The notes: generated from the sequence alone by a model not told the origin. 64,000 nucleotides of DNA from Paracoccus zhejiangensis (GCF_002847445.1 NZ_CP025430.1:1860001-1924000); one strand, 5' to 3'; numbered from the stretch's first letter, positions 52,823-64,000 are shown. Made by a program: numbers and translations.

Positions 52823-54051
52823 CAGAACAGCGACAATTGCTGCGGTGCCGGCTCGAACCGCGCGCGCAGCCCGGCGCTGTCGGTCAAACCGCCCGGCGAC
52901 CAGTCCGGCAGCGAGACAAAGGGCCGCGCCTTGCCCATCTGCGCCCCGATCCGCAGAAGATCGCCATAGCGCACCGGTCCCGAGCGTCGCGCCGCGATGA
53001 TCCGTTCGACACTGCGCGTGCCAAAGCCCGGCACGCGCAGCAGCATCTCGCGCCCGGCCCGGTTCACCTCGACCGGGAAGAGATGGCGATTGGCCAGGGC
53101 CCAGGCCAGCTTGGGATCAAGCGCAAGGTCCAGATTGCCCGAGGGGGCGGCCCCGGCGATCTCGTCCGCGTCGAAGCCGTAGAAACGCATCAGCCAATCC
53201 GCCTGATACAGCCGGTGCTCGCGCATCATCGGCGGCCGGATCAGCGGCAGCGCGGCCGAGGCATCGGGGATCGGGCTGAAGGCCGAGTAATAGACCCGGC
53301 TCAGCCGATAGCCGGTGTAGAGCCGCGAGGCCGTGCCGAGTATGTCGCGATCGGTGGCAGCATCTGCCCCCACGATCATCTGGGTCGACTGCCCCGCCGG
53401 GGCAAAGCGCGCGGGCCGCTTGCCGCCATGGCTGCGATCTCGGCTGGCCTCGCGCGCAAGGCGCACATCAGCCATGGCCGCGCGGATCGTCTCGGGGCGC
53501 TTCTGCGGCGCGAGACGCCGGGTGCTGGCATCCTGCGGCAGTTCGATATTGATCGACAGCCGGTCGGCATAGCGCCCGGCCTCGTCCGTCAGATCGCGGC
53601 TCGCCTCGGGGATGGATTTCAGGTGGATATAGCCCTTGAAGCCGTGATCCAGCCGCAGCATCCGCGCGATGCGCACCATGTCGGCCATGGTGTCGTCGGG
53701 GCTGCGGATGATGCCCGAGCTGAGGAACAGCCCCTCGATATAGTTGCGGCGATAGAATTCCAGCGTCAGGGTGACGACCTCTTCGGGGGAAAAGCGCGCA
53801 CGCTCGACGCCCGACGAAACGCGGTTGATGCAATAGGCGCAGTCGTAGATGCAGAAATTCGTCATCAGGATTTTCAGCAGGCTGATGCAGCGCCCGTCCG
53901 GCGCATAGGCATGGCAGATCCCACTGCCCCCGGCGCTGCCGATGCCGCCCTTGCTGGAATCGCGCCGGGACGTGCCGCTGGACGCGCAGGAGGCGTCGTA
54001 TTTCGCGGCATCGGCAAGAATGGCCAGCTTGTCCTGCAGGGTTTTGCGCAT
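52822..54051 (-). CDS. Radical SAM protein linked to UdgX (putative DNA modification/repair)
   Basis: This 409-residue protein belongs to the family annotated as putative DNA modification/repair radical SAM protein, almost always beside a DUF4130/UDG gene. The radical SAM cluster is CIYDCAYC with Cys67, Cys71 and Cys74. Further cysteines (22, 46, 55) precede it in the conserved SSKGGIGSAGGSGICHAYAP region. The C-terminal segment LLRVPGFGTRSVERIIAAR is a helix-hairpin-helix, which suits DNA binding. ATG 54051 was chosen at the family-typical start; the longer upstream frame overlaps the DUF3445 gene and has no motifs. The reaction is unknown. Confidence 0.85.
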   Translation of the reverse strand: MRKTLQDKLAILADAAKYDASCASSGTSRRDSSKGGIGSAGGSGICHAYAPDGRCISLLKILMTNFCIYDCAYCINRVSSGVERARFSPEEVVTLTLEFYRRNYIEGLFLSSGIIRSPDDTMADMVRIARMLRLDHGFKGYIHLKSIPEASRDLTDEAGRYADRLSINIELPQDASTRRLAPQKRPETIRAAMADVRLAREASRDRSHGGKRPARFAPAGQSTQMIVGADAATDRDILGTASRLYTGYRLSRVYYSAFSPIPDASAALPLIRPPMMREHRLYQADWLMRFYGFDADEIAGAAPSGNLDLALDPKLAWALANRHLFPVEVNRAGREMLLRVPGFGTRSVERIIAARRSGPVRYGDLLRIGAQMGKARPFVSLPDWSPGGLTDSAGLRARFEPAPQQLSLF

Positions 54052-54144
54052 GATGGAACAAAGATAGAACACGATCGGAATGCGGACAAGTTGATCTATC
54101 GCAAACCCCTTGCTTGCAGCGCGCGCCGGCGGCACAGATGGGCC

Positions 54145-54936
54145 ATGAGCACCGTCCTGCAATCCCGCCTCGACTTCGCCCCCTGGGCCGACCCGGCTAC
54201 CCGCCGCCTGCCCGGCACCATCCCGGTCACGCCCGCGGACTGGCTGCGCGTCGATGATGCCTATGCCGGCCAGATGGCCTTGCGTGACCGGCTGATCGCC
54301 GATCAGCCCGAGGCGGTGCTGGCACTGGACGAGCGCGCCAGCCCGGCTGCGCGGGAATTGCTCGAGATGATCCTGCCGCTGCTGCCGGCACTCGGGCACC
54401 GGGTCGCGGATGGCAGTGTCACCCGACCCGATGGCGTCACCGTGCCGCTGGACCGAGATGTCCCGATGGCGACGCTTGGCCGGCTGACCGCCGAGGATCT
54501 GTGCCTGATGGACCGACGCGAGGGCAGCGAGGAACATCTGCTGGTCGCCGCCGCCCTCTGTTTTCCGGCGGGCTGGACATTGGCGCAGAAATTCCTGCGC
54601 CCGATGATCCGCATCCACCAGCCCGTCGCCCGCTATGACGAGGATGTCGCGCGCCGGGTCCAGCGGCTGCTGGACGGGGTGCAGCCGGGTCGCGGGCTGA
54701 TGCGCGGCACCGCCCATTGGGCCAGTTCCGGGTTGCACCACCCGCTGACCGAAGAGCGCAAGGCGATCCCGCCCGGCGAGACGCCCTTCATCCGGGTCGA
54801 GCGGCAATGCCTGTTCCGCCTGCCCGAAAGCCGCGCAGTGGTGTTTTCCATCCATACCAGCATGATCCACCCCGATGCGCTGAGCCCGGAACAGGCCGCG
54901 CTGCTGGAGGAGTTTCCGATCCGCCGCTCGTCCTGA
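54145..54936 (+). CDS. DUF3445 protein (haem-dependent oxidative N-demethylase-like)
   Basis: This 263-residue protein belongs to DUF3445, some members of which are haem-dependent oxidative N-demethylases acting on methylated amines. Conserved parts are LPGTIPVTPADWLRVDDAYA, LVAAALCFPAGWTLAQKFLR, RIHQPVARYDEDVARRVQRL and FIRVERQCLFRLPESRAVVF. It is divergent from the radical SAM gene, with 93 bases between their starts. The haem role rests on family knowledge; the natural substrate is not evident. A hairpin terminator follows. Confidence 0.85.
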   Translation: MSTVLQSRLDFAPWADPATRRLPGTIPVTPADWLRVDDAYAGQMALRDRLIADQPEAVLALDERASPAARELLEMILPLLPALGHRVADGSVTRPDGVTVPLDRDVPMATLGRLTAEDLCLMDRREGSEEHLLVAAALCFPAGWTLAQKFLRPMIRIHQPVARYDEDVARRVQRLLDGVQPGRGLMRGTAHWASSGLHHPLTEERKAIPPGETPFIRVERQCLFRLPESRAVVFSIHTSMIHPDALSPEQAALLEEFPIRRSS

Positions 54937-54950
54937 GGGGCGAAACGAAA

Positions 54951-54973
54951 CAAGGGGGCCAATGGCCCCCTTG
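54951..54973. terminator. Terminator between convergent DUF3445 and Glyoxalase_8 genes
   Basis: CAAGGGGGCC (54951-54960) pairs perfectly with GGCCCCCTTG (54964-54973) around a three-base loop. The T tract is poor on both strands, so termination may be partial. Confidence 0.6.
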
Positions 54974-54999
54974 CTCCGTTCCTCACTGGTCCGGGTCGC

Positions 55000-55422
55000 T
55001 CAGGCGGTTTCCAGAACCAGGTGCGGCTGGCCGTCCGAGGTGCGGCTGATGCTGCGCCCGTCGGTGTTCACCGTGGCGTTGATCCGCTTGCGCGGCGCCT
55101 CGAACAGGTCCGAGCGCGACACGTCGACCGGCTTGTCAAAGGCGATGGTCAGCGCGTGGTGGTTGCGGCCGCGTTCGCTGGCCGCGATCACCCGCCCGGT
55201 AAAGGGCTGGCCCAGGTAACGGCCGCGCACCGCGCCGCCGAATTGCCACAGCGGCGCCGTTTCGGCGGTCGCATGGGCGGTGTTCCAGTCGCGCGCGCCG
55301 TGGCTTTGCGCCACCAGTTCCAGCGCCTGCGAATGGGTTACGGGATTACCCGCACGGGTCAGCGCGGCGCGCAGGTTCTTGGCCTGCGATTTCAACGTAT
55401 TCATATCATGGGTCATGGCCAT
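55000..55422 (-). CDS. Glyoxalase_8-type small protein
   Basis: This 140-residue protein begins MNTLKSQAKNLRAALTRAG, then NPVTHSQALELVAQSHGARD and WNTAHA, the pattern of the Glyoxalase_8 domain in proteins annotated as glyoxalase superfamily. The C-terminal half (LGQPFTGRVIAASERGRNHH, then FDKPVDVSRSDLFEAPRKRI) is an extra beta-rich part. Despite the name no glyoxalase metal site is visible. Two near-adjacent ATGs (55422, 55416) are possible starts. It is convergent with the DUF3445 gene. The function is unknown. Confidence 0.7.
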   Translation of the reverse strand: MAMTHDMNTLKSQAKNLRAALTRAGNPVTHSQALELVAQSHGARDWNTAHATAETAPLWQFGGAVRGRYLGQPFTGRVIAASERGRNHHALTIAFDKPVDVSRSDLFEAPRKRINATVNTDGRSISRTSDGQPHLVLETA

Positions 55423-55741
55423 GGTTTTCAGTCCTTCAGACAATGATGCCTTAGCAGGGCGGGGCTCACATTGCCGCCATCGGGCATATTGCCGAAAGCG
55501 GGTAGCTGTTCAGGACTTCACCAGAGGCGTCTTGCCTTGTGAGCGGCCGGGGCCTGAACCCGAGAGGCGGATATGGGGCAGGCTTGATCGGCGTTCAAGC
55601 CCCCTGCCCCCGGTGGCCCGAGACAGGCCGGTTCCATGCCATTTCCGCAACACGCCCTTGCGAAAATCACCCAGCTGCCGGCTTGTCGCAGTTCCGCCCC
55701 AGACATAGCTGCAATCGTCGGACAACCCGAAAGGACCTGTA

Positions 55742-56809
55742 ATGACCACGCTTTTCACGCCGCTTGACCTGGGCGCGCTGCATCTGCCCAACCGCATCGT
55801 GATGGCCCCGCTGACCCGCAGCCGCGCCGGCGACGAGCGCCTGCCGAATGCGCTGATGGCCGAATATTACGCGCAACGCGCCGAGGCCGGGCTGATCATC
55901 AGCGAGGCGACCAGCGTCACGCCGCAGGGCGTGGGCTATGCCGCCACCCCGGGCATCTGGAGCGACGAACAGGTCGAGGGCTGGAAGCTGGTGACCGAGG
56001 CCGTCCATGCCCGCGGCGGCCGCATCCTGTTGCAGCTCTGGCATGTCGGCCGCATCTCGGACCCCGAGTTGCTGAACGGCGATCTGCCCGTCGCCCCCTC
56101 GGCGATCCAGCCGGCCGGCCATGTCAGCCTGCTTCGCCCGCAGCGCCCCTACGCCACGCCCCGCGCGCTGGAAACCGATGAGCTGCCGGGCATCGTCGAG
56201 GCCTATCGCAAGGGCGCCGAGAACGCCAAGCGCGCCGGCTTTGACGGGGTCGAGATCCATGGCGCCAATGGCTACCTGATCGACCAGTTCCTGCAGGACA
56301 AGTCGAACCGCCGCGAGGATGGCTATGGCGGCTCGATCGAGAACCGCGCGCGTCTGCTGACCGAGGTGGCTGATGCGGTGATCTCGGTCTGGGGCGCGGA
56401 TCGCGTGGGCCTGCATCTGGCGCCGCGCGGCGACAGCCATGACGTGGGCGACAGCGATCCCCATGCCCTCTTCACCCATGTGGCGCGCGAGATGGGTGCG
56501 CGGGGTCTGGCCTTCCTGATGCTGCGCGAACATCCGGGCGATGACAGCCTGCTCAGCGCCATCCGCGAGGCCTTCGGCGGCCCGGTCATCGCCAATGAGG
56601 GCCTGACCCCCGCCAGTGCCGAGACGCTGGTCGCGGAAGGCCGCGCCGATGCCGTGGGCTTTGGCCGCGACTTCATCGCCACCCCCGATCTGGTCGCGCG
56701 CGTCCGCGCCGGTGTGGCGCTGAACAAGCTCGACCCCTCGACCCTCTATGTCGGCGGGGCCAATGGCTATACCGACTATCCGGCGCTGGCCGAGATCGCG
56801 GCGGAGTAA
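55742..56809 (+). CDS. nemA: Old-yellow-enzyme alkene reductase (N-ethylmaleimide reductase type)
   Basis: This 355-residue FMN enzyme reduces activated C=C bonds in enones and maleimides using NAD(P)H. It begins LFTPLDLGALHLPNRIVMAP, with LTRSRA next. The active-site pair His-x2-Asn lies in GVEIHGANGYLIDQFLQD, and SNRREDGYGGSIENRARLL is the OYE signature. The C-terminal region includes VGFGRDFIATPDL. A symmetrical terminator follows. NemA and XenA/GTN reductases are close relatives, so the exact substrate is open. The preceding 300 bases hold its promoter and no gene that I can see. Confidence 0.9.
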   Translation: MTTLFTPLDLGALHLPNRIVMAPLTRSRAGDERLPNALMAEYYAQRAEAGLIISEATSVTPQGVGYAATPGIWSDEQVEGWKLVTEAVHARGGRILLQLWHVGRISDPELLNGDLPVAPSAIQPAGHVSLLRPQRPYATPRALETDELPGIVEAYRKGAENAKRAGFDGVEIHGANGYLIDQFLQDKSNRREDGYGGSIENRARLLTEVADAVISVWGADRVGLHLAPRGDSHDVGDSDPHALFTHVAREMGARGLAFLMLREHPGDDSLLSAIREAFGGPVIANEGLTPASAETLVAEGRADAVGFGRDFIATPDLVARVRAGVALNKLDPSTLYVGGANGYTDYPALAEIAAE

Positions 56810-56835
56810 CACCGCCAGACCCTTCGTTGCCAAAG

Positions 56836-56861
56836 AAAAAGGGCGCCTCGCGGCGCCCTTT
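56836..56861. terminator. Bidirectional terminator between nemA and glnA
   Basis: GGGCGCC (56841-56847) pairs with GGCGCCC (56852-56858) around a TCGC loop. Five A precede it and three T follow, so it serves glnA (minus strand) best and nemA as well. Confidence 0.85.
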
Positions 56862-56882
56862 CCCGTTCCTCGGTCCTGCCGT

Positions 56883-58289
56883 TCAGCAGCTGTAATACAT
56901 CAGGTATTCAACCGGGTGAGGCGTGTGCTCGTAGGCATAGACCTCTTCCCATTTCAGCGCCATGTAGGATTCCAGCTGGTCGCGGGTGAAGACATCGCCC
57001 GCCAAAAGGAAGTCCATGTCCTTCTCCAGCTCTTCCAGCGCCTCGCGCAGGCTGCCGCAGACGGTCGGGATCTCGGCCAGTTCTTCCGGCGGCAGATCAT
57101 AGAGATCCTTGTCCGAAGCCGGGCCCGGATCGATCTTGTTCTTGATGCCGTCGAGACCGGCCATCAGCAGGGCGGCAAAGCACAGGTAGGGGTTGGCCGA
57201 GGGATCGGGGAAGCGGGCTTCGACGCGCTTGGCCTTGGGCGATTCGGTCCACGGGATACGGACGCAGCCCGAGCGGTTGCGGGCCGAATAGGCGCGCAGC
57301 ACGGGGGCCTCGAAGCCCGGGATCAGACGCTTGTAGCTGTTGGTCGAGGGGTTGGTCAGCGCGTTCAGCGCCTTGGCATGTTTCAGCACGCCGCCGATGA
57401 ACCACAGGGCTTCCTGCGACAGGTCGGCATACTTGTCGCCCGCGAACAGCGGCTTGCCGCCCTTCCAGATCGACATGTTGACGTGCATCCCCGAGCCGTT
57501 ATCGCCCTTCATCGGCTTCGGCATGAAGGTCACCGTCTTGCCATAGGCGGCGGCGACGTTGTGGATGACGTATTTGTATTTCTGGATGTTGTCGGCCTGC
57601 TCGGTCAGCCCGCCGAAGATCATCCCCAGCTCGTGCTGGCAGGTGGCGACCTCGTGGTGGTGCTTGTCGACCTTGATGCCCATGCGCTTCATGGTCGACA
57701 GCATCTCGCCGCGGATGTCCTGGCCGGTATCGATCGGGTTCACCGGGAAATAGCCGCCCTTGTGCTGGGCGCGGTGGGCCTGGTTGCCCATCTCGTATTC
57801 GGTGTCGGTGTTCCAGGCGGCATCGGCCGCGTCGATCTGGAACGACACCTTCTGCGGCGTGACCGAATAGCGCACGTCGTCGAAGATGAAGAACTCGGCT
57901 TCCGGGCCAAAATAGGCCGTGTCGCCGATGCCCGAGGATTTCAGGTAAGCCTCGGCCTTGACGGCGGTACCACGCGGGTCGCGGCTATAGGCCTCGCCGG
58001 TATCCGGCTCGACCACGTTGCAATGCACGCAGAGGGTCTTCTCGGCATAGAACGGATCGATATAGACCGAGGCCGGGTCGAGGATCAGCTTCATGTCGGA
58101 CTGGTCGATCGACTTCCAGCCGGCAATCGAGCTGCCGTCGAACATGAAGCCTTCCTCAAAGAAGTCCTCGTCGACCAGATCGCGGTCCAGCGTCACATGC
58201 TGAAGCTTGCCCTTGGGATCGGTGAAGCGAACGTCGACATAGGCGACCTCTTCGTCCTCGATCAGCTTCAATACGTCTTTGACTTTCAT
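56883..58289 (-). CDS. glnA: Glutamine synthetase, type I
   Basis: This 468-residue dodecameric enzyme joins ammonia and glutamate to give glutamine with ATP. Visible family motifs are [53 protein letters not shown] and the ATP/glutamate-site region [10 protein letters not shown]. The adenylylation site Tyr lies in [10 protein letters not shown], so GlnE control is expected. The length is standard. It lies 73 bases after glnB on the same strand and ends at a strong terminator. Its substrate 2-oxoglutarate-derived glutamate links it to icd in this window. Confidence 0.97.
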   Translation of the reverse strand: MKVKDVLKLIEDEEVAYVDVRFTDPKGKLQHVTLDRDLVDEDFFEEGFMFDGSSIAGWKSIDQSDMKLILDPASVYIDPFYAEKTLCVHCNVVEPDTGEAYSRDPRGTAVKAEAYLKSSGIGDTAYFGPEAEFFIFDDVRYSVTPQKVSFQIDAADAAWNTDTEYEMGNQAHRAQHKGGYFPVNPIDTGQDIRGEMLSTMKRMGIKVDKHHHEVATCQHELGMIFGGLTEQADNIQKYKYVIHNVAAAYGKTVTFMPKPMKGDNGSGMHVNMSIWKGGKPLFAGDKYADLSQEALWFIGGVLKHAKALNALTNPSTNSYKRLIPGFEAPVLRAYSARNRSGCVRIPWTESPKAKRVEARFPDPSANPYLCFAALLMAGLDGIKNKIDPGPASDKDLYDLPPEELAEIPTVCGSLREALEELEKDMDFLLAGDVFTRDQLESYMALKWEEVYAYEHTPHPVEYLMYYSC

Positions 58290-58362
58290 CTCTTCCCCTT
58301 CTTCTTCATGGGCCGACCCGGCACGAAGGCCGGGCCGGTATTACGTTGATCCGGCGCGCGCT

Positions 58363-60546
<2,184 letters not shown>

Positions 60547-60629
60547 GAATCCCCTCGCACCCCGCGCGCGACCCTGCTATCACGGCGCGGAATTTGCGCG
60601 GCGGGCTTTTGGTCCGCCCGTTTGACATT

Positions 60630-60714
60630 GCGGGTGTGGCGAAATTGGTAGACGCACCAGATTTAGGTTCTGGCGCCGCAAGGCGTGGGGGTTCAAGTCC
60701 CTCCACCCGCACCA
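60630..60714 (+). tRNA. tRNA-Leu (anticodon TAG)
   Basis: The acceptor stem GCGGGTG (60630-60636) pairs with CACCCGC (60704-60710). The anticodon stem-loop CCAGA-TTTAGGT-TCTGG gives TAG. The D loop, a long class II variable arm (GCGCCGCAAGGCGT), a GGGGGTTCAAGTCCCTC-like T arm and an encoded CCA end are present. It is 23 bases before the trigger factor start. Confidence 0.97.
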
Positions 60715-60737
60715 AGATGGATGATGAAGGAAGAACC

Positions 60738-62072
60738 ATGCAGGTCAAGGAAACCCAGAACGAAGGTCTGAAGCGCGGCTACCAGATCACGCTGACCGGC
60801 GACGAGCTGGCCACCAAGGTTGACGGCAAGCTGAAAGAGGCCCAGCCCGAGATCGAGATGAAGGGCTTCCGCAAGGGCAAGGTGCCGATGGCGCTGCTGA
60901 AGAAGCAGTTCGGCCAGCGCCTGATGGGCGAAGCCATGCAGGAATCGATCGATGGCGCGCTGCGCGACCACTTGGAAAGCTCGGGCGACCGTCCGGCGAC
61001 CCAGCCCAAGATCGAGATGGAGAACGGCGAGAACTGGAAAGAGGGCGACGACATGGTCGTCAACGTCTCCTACGAGACCCTGCCCCAGATCCCCGAGCTG
61101 GACGTGTCCAAGGTGAAACTCGAGCGGCTGAAGGTGAAGGCCGAGGACAGCGCCGTCACCGAGGCGCTGGAGAACCTGGCCAAGAACGCCCAGAACTTCG
61201 AAGACCGCAAGAAGGGCACGAAGTCCAAGGACGGCGACCAGGTCGTGATCGACTTCAAGGGCTTCGTCGATGGCGAGGCCTTCGAAGGCGGTGCAGCCGA
61301 GGACTATCCGCTGGTTCTGGGTTCGGGCAGCTTCATCCCCGGCTTCGAAGAGCAGCTGGTCGGCGCCAAGGCCGGTGACGAGGTGAAGGTGGAAGTCAGC
61401 TTCCCCGCCGAATACGGCGCCCCGCATCTGGCCGGCAAGGCCGCGACCTTCGAGACCACGGTGAAATCCGTGAAAGCCCCGAAAGCCGCCGAGATCGATG
61501 ACGAGCTGGCCAAGAAATTCGGTGCCGAGGACCTGGACGCGCTGAAGAAGCAGATCGCCGACCGCCTGGAAGCCGAATATGCCGGTGCCTCGCGCGCCGT
61601 GCTGAAGCGCGCCCTGCTGGACCAGCTGGACGGCATGGTCAGCTTCGACCTGCCGGAATCGCTGGTCGAGGCCGAGGCCGCCCAGATCGCCCACCAGCTC
61701 TATCACGAAGAGCACCCGGACGATCACGGCCATAACCACGGCGCCATCGAGCCGACCGACGAGCACAAGAAACTGGCCGAGCGCCGCGTGCGCCTTGGCC
61801 TCCTGCTGGCCGATATCGGCCAGAAGGCCGAGATCGCCGTGAGCGACCAGGAAATGACCCAGGCGGTGATGAACGCCGCCCGTCAGTATCCGGGCCAGGA
61901 GCGCGCCTTCTTCGAGTTCATCCAGCAGAACCAGGCCGCCCAGCAGCAGCTGCGCGCGCCGATCTTCGAGGACAAGGTCGTCGACCACATCGCCGAGGGC
62001 GCCAAGGTCAAGGACAAGGAAGTCTCGAAAGAGGATCTGGAAAAGGCCGTCGAGGCGCTGGACGAACTCTGA
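60738..62072 (+). CDS. tig: Trigger factor chaperone
   Basis: This 444-residue ribosome-bound chaperone and prolyl isomerase folds nascent chains. The ribosome-binding signature [20 protein letters not shown] is present in the N-terminal domain. The FKBP domain at about residues 165-245 shows [40 protein letters not shown] and [17 protein letters not shown]. The C-terminal helical domain includes a His-rich acidic stretch ([14 protein letters not shown]). ATG 60738 follows AAGGAAGAACC. A strong terminator follows. The usual neighbours clpP and clpX are not downstream here. Confidence 0.96.
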   Translation: MQVKETQNEGLKRGYQITLTGDELATKVDGKLKEAQPEIEMKGFRKGKVPMALLKKQFGQRLMGEAMQESIDGALRDHLESSGDRPATQPKIEMENGENWKEGDDMVVNVSYETLPQIPELDVSKVKLERLKVKAEDSAVTEALENLAKNAQNFEDRKKGTKSKDGDQVVIDFKGFVDGEAFEGGAAEDYPLVLGSGSFIPGFEEQLVGAKAGDEVKVEVSFPAEYGAPHLAGKAATFETTVKSVKAPKAAEIDDELAKKFGAEDLDALKKQIADRLEAEYAGASRAVLKRALLDQLDGMVSFDLPESLVEAEAAQIAHQLYHEEHPDDHGHNHGAIEPTDEHKKLAERRVRLGLLLADIGQKAEIAVSDQEMTQAVMNAARQYPGQERAFFEFIQQNQAAQQQLRAPIFEDKVVDHIAEGAKVKDKEVSKEDLEKAVEALDEL

Positions 62073-62098
62073 TCGTTCCGGCCCAAGCCTGACAGATC

Positions 62099-62126
62099 GG
62101 CCCCGCCTGAACAGGCGGGGCCTTTT
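62099..62126 (+). terminator. Rho-independent terminator of tig
   Basis: GGCCCCGCCTG (62099-62109) pairs perfectly with CAGGCGGGGCC (62112-62122), followed by TTTT. It lies 26 bases past the stop. Confidence 0.92.
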
Positions 62127-62181
62127 CATATCCTGTGGGCGCAAGACCGTCGCCCGCGGGACCGACAGAGGAGAAACCGCG

Positions 62182-62859
62182 ATGGCCCTTGTTCTCGCGC
62201 CCGGCTTCATGCTCGACGATGATCTCTGGACCGATATGGGTGACGCCCTCGCCCGCTTCGGACCGATCCATCATGCCGATCCCTCGCGCGGTCACTCCAT
62301 CGAGGAGATGGCGGCACAGACCTTGGAGGCCGCGCCCAAGCGGTTCGACCTGATCGGCTTCTCGATGGGCGGCTATGTCGCCCGCGCGATCCAGCGGGCA
62401 GCACCGGACCGCGTGCGGCGCATGGTGCTGGTCGCCACCTCGGCGCGCGGCGATTCGGCCTTTCAGGCGCAGCGCAAGGCGCTGGTTGCGAATGCGGACC
62501 CGGCGCTTTTCGGTGGGATCAGCCACCGGGCGATCCGCATGGCGCTTGCCCCGGACCGCGAGGGCGATACGGCGCTGGTCGAACGCATTCATGCCATGAG
62601 CCTCAGGCTTGGCGGCGAGGCCTTCCGCCGCCAGTCGCTGTTCCGGCGTGATGGCGACCTGCAGCAGCTTGCCGCCATCACCTGCCCGACGCTGATCGTC
62701 GCCGGCAGTCAGGACCGGCTGCGCTCGGTCACGGAATCCGGCGAGATGCTGGCGGCGATCCCCGGCGCGCGCATGGTCACCATCGATGCCGGTCACATGA
62801 TCCCGATGGAGGCGCCGGGCGAACTCTCGGCCGCGCTGACGGCCTTTCTCGACGCCTGA
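62182..62859 (+). CDS. Alpha/beta hydrolase
   Basis: This 225-residue cytoplasmic hydrolase has the nucleophile elbow GFSMGGYVARAI, the acid in VAGSQDRLRSVTESGEML and the histidine in DAGHMIPMEAP, a complete triad. The N-terminus VLAPGFMLDDDLWTDMGDAL is typical of the short hydrolases of the MhpC/BioH superfamily. GAGGAGAAACCGCG precedes the ATG. The substrate is unknown. It is followed by a SnoaL-like gene on the same strand after 72 bases. Confidence 0.85.
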   Translation: MALVLAPGFMLDDDLWTDMGDALARFGPIHHADPSRGHSIEEMAAQTLEAAPKRFDLIGFSMGGYVARAIQRAAPDRVRRMVLVATSARGDSAFQAQRKALVANADPALFGGISHRAIRMALAPDREGDTALVERIHAMSLRLGGEAFRRQSLFRRDGDLQQLAAITCPTLIVAGSQDRLRSVTESGEMLAAIPGARMVTIDAGHMIPMEAPGELSAALTAFLDA

Positions 62860-62931
62860 CGCGCGCCCGCGCGATCCCGCTTGCCAGCCGCCACCCCGCT
62901 GGCCATGATCCCCGGCAGGGAGGACCGCGCC

Positions 62932-63324
62932 ATGTCACTGATCCGCGATTTCTGGACCGCCATGAACGGCAACGAATGGGCCGCCGTGGCCGAGCATTTC
63001 CTGACCGATGACTTCGTCGGCATCTGGCCGCAAACCGGCGAGATCTTCCGTGGGCGCGAGGCCTTCGTTGCCGCCAATGCCTCGCTGGCGGGCCAGCACG
63101 GCTGGCTTTTCGAGGTGATGCGGGTGGTGACCGAGGGCGATCACGCCGCCAGCGATGTGCGGGTGATGCAGCGCGACCTGCACATGATCGCGCGCGCGGC
63201 CAGCTTCCACGACATCCGCGACGGCAAGATCTGCAAGCAGGTCGAGTTCTGGTCCTATCCGAACAGCATACCCGAATGGCGCCGCGGCGTGCTGGAATCG
63301 GACCCCAATCTGGCGAAGTTCTGA
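62932..63324 (+). CDS. SnoaL/NTF2-like domain protein
   Basis: This 130-residue protein has a cone-shaped NTF2-like fold: SLIRDFWTAMNGNEWAAVAE, then HFLTDDFVGIWPQTGEIFRG and GKICKQVEFWSYPNSIPEWR. Such domains form small-molecule pockets in isomerases, or act as inert binding proteins. GCAGGGAGGACC precedes the ATG. It is convergent with the YihY gene, with only four bases between stops. No specific ligand is suggested. Confidence 0.82.
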   Translation: MSLIRDFWTAMNGNEWAAVAEHFLTDDFVGIWPQTGEIFRGREAFVAANASLAGQHGWLFEVMRVVTEGDHAASDVRVMQRDLHMIARAASFHDIRDGKICKQVEFWSYPNSIPEWRRGVLESDPNLAKF

Positions 63325-63328
63325 CCCG

Positions 63329-64000
63329 TCAGGCAACCGGCGTCGTGCCTGCCTCGTCGGCCTCGGGATCGCCGGGGACCGGGATCTCGTTCTCGATCTT
63401 GATCTGCCGCTCGACCTCGGAATTGATCTCGGCGCCGACGATCACCACCATCGAGGCGATCCACAGCCACATCATCAGGCCGATGGCCGCCCCGAGCGAG
63501 CCATAGGTCTGGTTGAAATTGGCGAAATTCGCCGCGTACCACGAGAAAAGCAGCGAGGCGACGGCAAGGCCAAGCGCCGCGAACAGCGCACCGGGCGAGA
63601 TCCAGTGCCAGCGCGCGCTGCGCCGGCTGGGGCCGAAGCGGTAAAACACCGCCAGCGCCAGCAGCATCGCCACGAAGATGATCGGCCAGCGCAGCCAGTT
63701 CACCAGGGACTCGGTATAGCGGTCGACCGGCAGGAAGCCGAAGACCGCCGGCAAGACCGCGATGGCGCTGAACATGGTGACGACCAGCAGGGCGGCGCCG
63801 ACGGTGAAGCCCATCGCCAGCAGGTTCAACTGCAGGAAGCCGCGCCTCTCCTTCTGGAACCACGCCACGTTCATCGCCGAGATCATCGCCTTGGTGCCGC
63901 CATTGGCCGAATAGAAGGCGATCAGCAGGCCCATGACGGTCGCCAACGACAGCGCCGCCTGCGGGGCCGAGGTGATGGCCTCGGTCTGGTCCAGAAGAAT
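63329..64000 (-). CDS. YihY/BrkB-family inner-membrane protein, 5' end outside window
   Basis: The frame is open to the window edge on the minus strand, so the N-terminus is missing. At least 223 residues are visible. They include FYSANGGTKAMISAMNVAWF (a conserved YihY segment) and at least four transmembrane helices such as LRWPIIFVAMLLALAVFYRF and GLMMWLWIASMVVIVGAEIN. EINSEVERQ is the usual family end of the membrane core. The protein was once misannotated as ribonuclease BN; its real role is unclear. The C-terminal tail is acidic. Confidence 0.88.
   Translation of the reverse strand: MLLDQTEAITSAPQAALSLATVMGLLIAFYSANGGTKAMISAMNVAWFQKERRGFLQLNLLAMGFTVGAALLVVTMFSAIAVLPAVFGFLPVDRYTESLVNWLRWPIIFVAMLLALAVFYRFGPSRRSARWHWISPGALFAALGLAVASLLFSWYAANFANFNQTYGSLGAAIGLMMWLWIASMVVIVGAEINSEVERQIKIENEIPVPGDPEADEAGTTPVA

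Overview
The window is high-GC DNA with alphaproteobacterial gene content and order, most like the Rhodobacteraceae (Paracoccus and relatives). The evidence is the assimilatory sulfur cluster DUF2849-cysI-cysH-DUF934-fpr, a single-cysteine IscR of the Rhodobacter type, the P-II/glutamine synthetase pair, and heavy use of G or C at third codon positions. The species call is an inference. Almost the whole window is coding, with two tRNA genes (Tyr-GTA and Leu-TAG) and one decayed IS630 transposase. There is no CRISPR array, rRNA or intact mobile element.

Layout. 1-13.3 kb: the 3' part of a giant repeat surface protein (start outside the window), followed 11 bases later by a predicted outer-membrane barrel protein. 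13.5-23.2 kb: a small membrane protein, a cytochrome P450, a divergent XRE-cupin regulator, a complete dppABCDF peptide importer ending in an M24 peptidase, and a YbaY-like exported protein. 23.3-26.6 kb: a serralysin-type RTX metalloprotease. 27.2-31 kb: icd, a tandem HD-domain protein overlapping an alpha/beta hydrolase, and iscR without suf genes beside it. 31.2-33 kb: a membrane protein that joins a Pycsar-effector-like transmembrane domain to a DUF3616 domain. 33-34.7 kb: arsH, arsC and an Lrp-type regulator. 34.8-38.8 kb: assimilatory sulfate reduction genes. 39-43.1 kb: an OmpA-family protein with a duplicated N-terminal module, a CoA-binding protein, a YHS protein and a 23S rRNA methyltransferase.

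43.2-45.9 kb: tRNA-Tyr, a small secreted protein, the IS630 remnant, a small membrane protein and an exported agmatine-deiminase-like enzyme; this is the most accessory-looking stretch. 46.2-51.2 kb: a glycosyltransferase-like protein, an aldo/keto reductase and ileS. 51.4-54.9 kb: a UdgX/DUF4130 protein overlapping a radical-SAM DNA-repair-linked protein, with a divergent DUF3445 protein. 55-64 kb: housekeeping genes (Glyoxalase_8-like protein, alkene reductase, glnA, glnB, nnrD, tRNA-Leu, tig) and three short genes, ending in a YihY/BrkB membrane protein cut by the window edge.

How genes work together. DppABCDF plus the M24 peptidase form a peptide uptake and breakdown unit, probably controlled by the XRE-cupin protein. 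CysH reduces activated sulfate to sulfite and CysI reduces sulfite to sulfide, with Fpr a likely electron supplier. GlnB and GlnA form the nitrogen-assimilation core. The least understood candidates are the PycTM-DUF3616 fusion at 31.2-33.0 kb, the giant repeat protein with its barrel partner, and the radical SAM-UdgX pair.
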